Shown: positions 5,829-6,825 of the stretch, one piece after another | Position numbering within the stretch: the stretch's first letter is position 1 | Layout: the number at the start of each line of letters is the position of its first letter | NCBI GenBank assembly: GCA_031367285.1 | Contig: JANLPN010000463.1 | Span: forward strand, 1 to 6,825 | Direction of reading: 5' to 3' | Length of the DNA stretch: 6,825 bases | Origin: CAISIP01 sp031367285 | Lineage (GTDB): Bacteria; Pseudomonadota; Gammaproteobacteria; Burkholderiales; Burkholderiaceae_C | The notes under the pieces: model-generated | What the model was told of the DNA's origin: nothing | Databases searched by the model: none | The model's input: only the letters and a program-made list of their open reading frames with translations | Translations under genes and position numbers: made by a program

Positions 5829-6716
5829 TCAGCTTCTTACCGAAAATATGACCAGCGGAGCACCTTCCTTGCGTTCGCAGCCCGCGGAAATTTGCCCGGT
5901 CCCGACCAGATAACACTCAGTACGGCGCAAAACCACCGCTTCGACCTGGCCACCCAGGTAAACCCAGGTGCCGTAGCTGGATGCATCGGTTAACACGAAC
6001 TGCCCACCCCGGCATTCCACGGTGGCATGCATACGCGACACACGGGGGTCGTTCAACGCAAGCGCGGCATCGTTGCCGCGGCCAATTGCGATTCTCGGGC
6101 TGCCGGCATGCAATTCCACCGTCTGGTCACCCGCTACCAGCACGAGCATCTGCGCAGCTGCATCGGTGTTCATCGACCGCCCCATCATCGTGGCGTCTTC
6201 CTCGCGGTCAAGCTGCCACTGCACACGGTACACATGGCTTGCGGCGTCTCTGCCTCGAAGATGCATGGGCCCCAGGCTGCGCAGCGACGCGCGCTGCAAA
6301 GGAGGCAGCGCCGCCCAGACATTCTGGGTGGTAAGAATCTGCGCGGCCCCCGCCAGGTCGGCCAGGCGCGCCGCTGAATTGACCGTGTCGCCAAAACAGT
6401 CGCCATCTATCTCAACCACTTCCCCGGACTCAATACCCATCTGCATTTGCACCGGCGCGGCACCCTGGCCGGGGCGCACCGGTCGCTCCAGCAGCTGCGT
6501 CTGGATACGCACGCAGGCGTTGACGGCATCCGCCTCCCCCGCAAAAACCACAAACAGACCATCGCCGAGCACCTTGACTACGCGGCCATTGTTTTTCTCG
6601 AATACCTGGCCCAGAGCAATAACCAGTTGCGTCACAAATCTCGACGCTGTTTCGTCACCCAGGCGCTGGAAAATCCCGGTGCTGCCAACCAGGTCCGCAA
6701 AAACAACGGTGGTCAT
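5829..6716 (-). CDS. Class III adenylate/guanylate cyclase with C-terminal FHA domain
   Basis: Predicted cytoplasmic enzyme making cyclic nucleotide from NTP, coupled to a phosphothreonine-recognition domain; 295 residues, no membrane segment or signal peptide. Cyclase domain about 1-168: metal-binding Asp8 (VVFADLVGSTG) and Asp52 (GDG), adenine-selecting Lys48 and Asp106, and transition-state Asn113 and Arg117 (TVNSAARL). The Lys/Asp pair points to ATP and cAMP. FHA domain about 198-294: GR at 212-213, SRMH at 227-230, then SSYGTW at 246-251. The usual Asn before Gly-Thr is Tyr248, so classical phosphopeptide binding may be altered. The ATG at 6716 is the only usable start: an in-frame TGA lies nine codons upstream with no start codon between, and there is no clear Shine-Dalgarno, suggesting weak initiation. 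The catalytic domain begins almost at residue 1. No Ser/Thr kinase is in the window. The CsgG-like gene follows in the same direction after 208 bases. Confidence 0.92.
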   Translation of the reverse strand: MTTVVFADLVGSTGIFQRLGDETASRFVTQLVIALGQVFEKNNGRVVKVLGDGLFVVFAGEADAVNACVRIQTQLLERPVRPGQGAAPVQMQMGIESGEVVEIDGDCFGDTVNSAARLADLAGAAQILTTQNVWAALPPLQRASLRSLGPMHLRGRDAASHVYRVQWQLDREEDATMMGRSMNTDAAAQMLVLVAGDQTVELHAGSPRIAIGRGNDAALALNDPRVSRMHATVECRGGQFVLTDASSYGTWVYLGGQVEAVVLRRTECYLVGTGQISAGCERKEGAPLVIFSVRS

Positions 6717-6825
6717 GGAAGAGAGTGTGGTAGCGGACCGTCACCAAAAAAAATCAAGGTGCATGGAGCGCCCAACGGGTTGAAGAGAATCATTGTTCGC
6801 ATCGCCAGATTTTTGCAGAAATACG
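6717..6825. other. Unassigned right edge, upstream of the cyclase gene
   Basis: These 109 bases hold no convincing coding sequence. They should contain the cyclase leader or promoter, but I find no -35/-10 pair with good spacing. The only notable feature is an A8 run on the plus strand (6746-6753; T8 on the coding strand), 30 bases before the cyclase ATG. Any upstream gene is outside the window. Confidence 0.4.

Noticed and set aside
5605..5913. Plus-strand 102-codon frame over the gap between the cyclase and CsgG-like genes
   Set aside because: It overlaps both minus-strand genes and the leader hairpin, has no homology I recognise, and the region reads better as promoter and leader.
6022..6783. 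Long open frame of 253 codons on the plus strand opposite the cyclase gene
   Set aside because: It is antisense to a well-supported enzyme with intact catalytic motifs; its composition (rich in Ser, Arg, Pro, Ala) is typical of a GC-rich shadow frame and shows no recognisable domain.
1..6825. Mobile element, CRISPR array, tRNA or rRNA
   Set aside because: No transposase or integrase, no long terminal repeats, no regularly spaced repeats and no cloverleaf or ribosomal RNA sequence were seen on either strand.

Overview
The window looks like chromosomal DNA from a GC-rich betaproteobacterium, most likely Burkholderiales and perhaps Alcaligenaceae (the Bordetella/Achromobacter/Pusillimonas neighbourhood). 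This is an inference from GC-rich codon use, a TctB-TctA transporter pair of the type abundant in that family, and the protein sequences. No ribosomal or other taxonomic marker is present, so the genus is open.

Layout, left to right. (1) Positions 2-823, plus strand: the C-terminal part of a GspE/PulE/PilB-family secretion or pilus ATPase, cut by the window edge. (2) Positions 824-1085: a non-coding gap with a good Rho-independent terminator (949-977) and small palindromes. (3) Positions 1086-3093, plus strand: the two membrane subunits of a tripartite tricarboxylate transporter, TctB (intact) and TctA. TctA is broken by two single-base losses, at 1739/1740 and at 2042-2043; if both are repaired the protein is a normal 503 residues. 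A UUCG-loop terminator (3115-3142) closes the operon. (4) Positions 3212-4534, plus strand: a DUF3422-family protein with two C-terminal membrane segments. (5) Positions 4601-5620, minus strand: an exported CsgG/HfaB-like protein with a C-terminal SH3-like region, with a plausible sigma-70 promoter and a leader hairpin. (6) Positions 5829-6716, minus strand: a class III nucleotide cyclase fused to a C-terminal FHA domain, with its catalytic residues intact.

How the genes relate. TctB and TctA form one translationally coupled operon for proton- or sodium-driven carboxylate uptake. No TctC binding protein is next to them, so it would have to be encoded elsewhere, and with TctA frameshifted the operon may be non-functional unless the breaks are sequencing errors. 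DUF3422 is separated from tctA by a terminator and converges on the CsgG-like gene. The cyclase-FHA and CsgG-like genes lie in the same orientation, 208 bases apart. They may belong to one signalling and envelope locus that continues to the right of the window, but the CsgG-like gene appears to have its own promoter. I see no mobile element, CRISPR array, tRNA or rRNA. No part of the window is clearly a previously undescribed system. The best candidates for a second look are the double frameshift in tctA and the FHA-cyclase/CsgG-SH3 pair with its leader structure.
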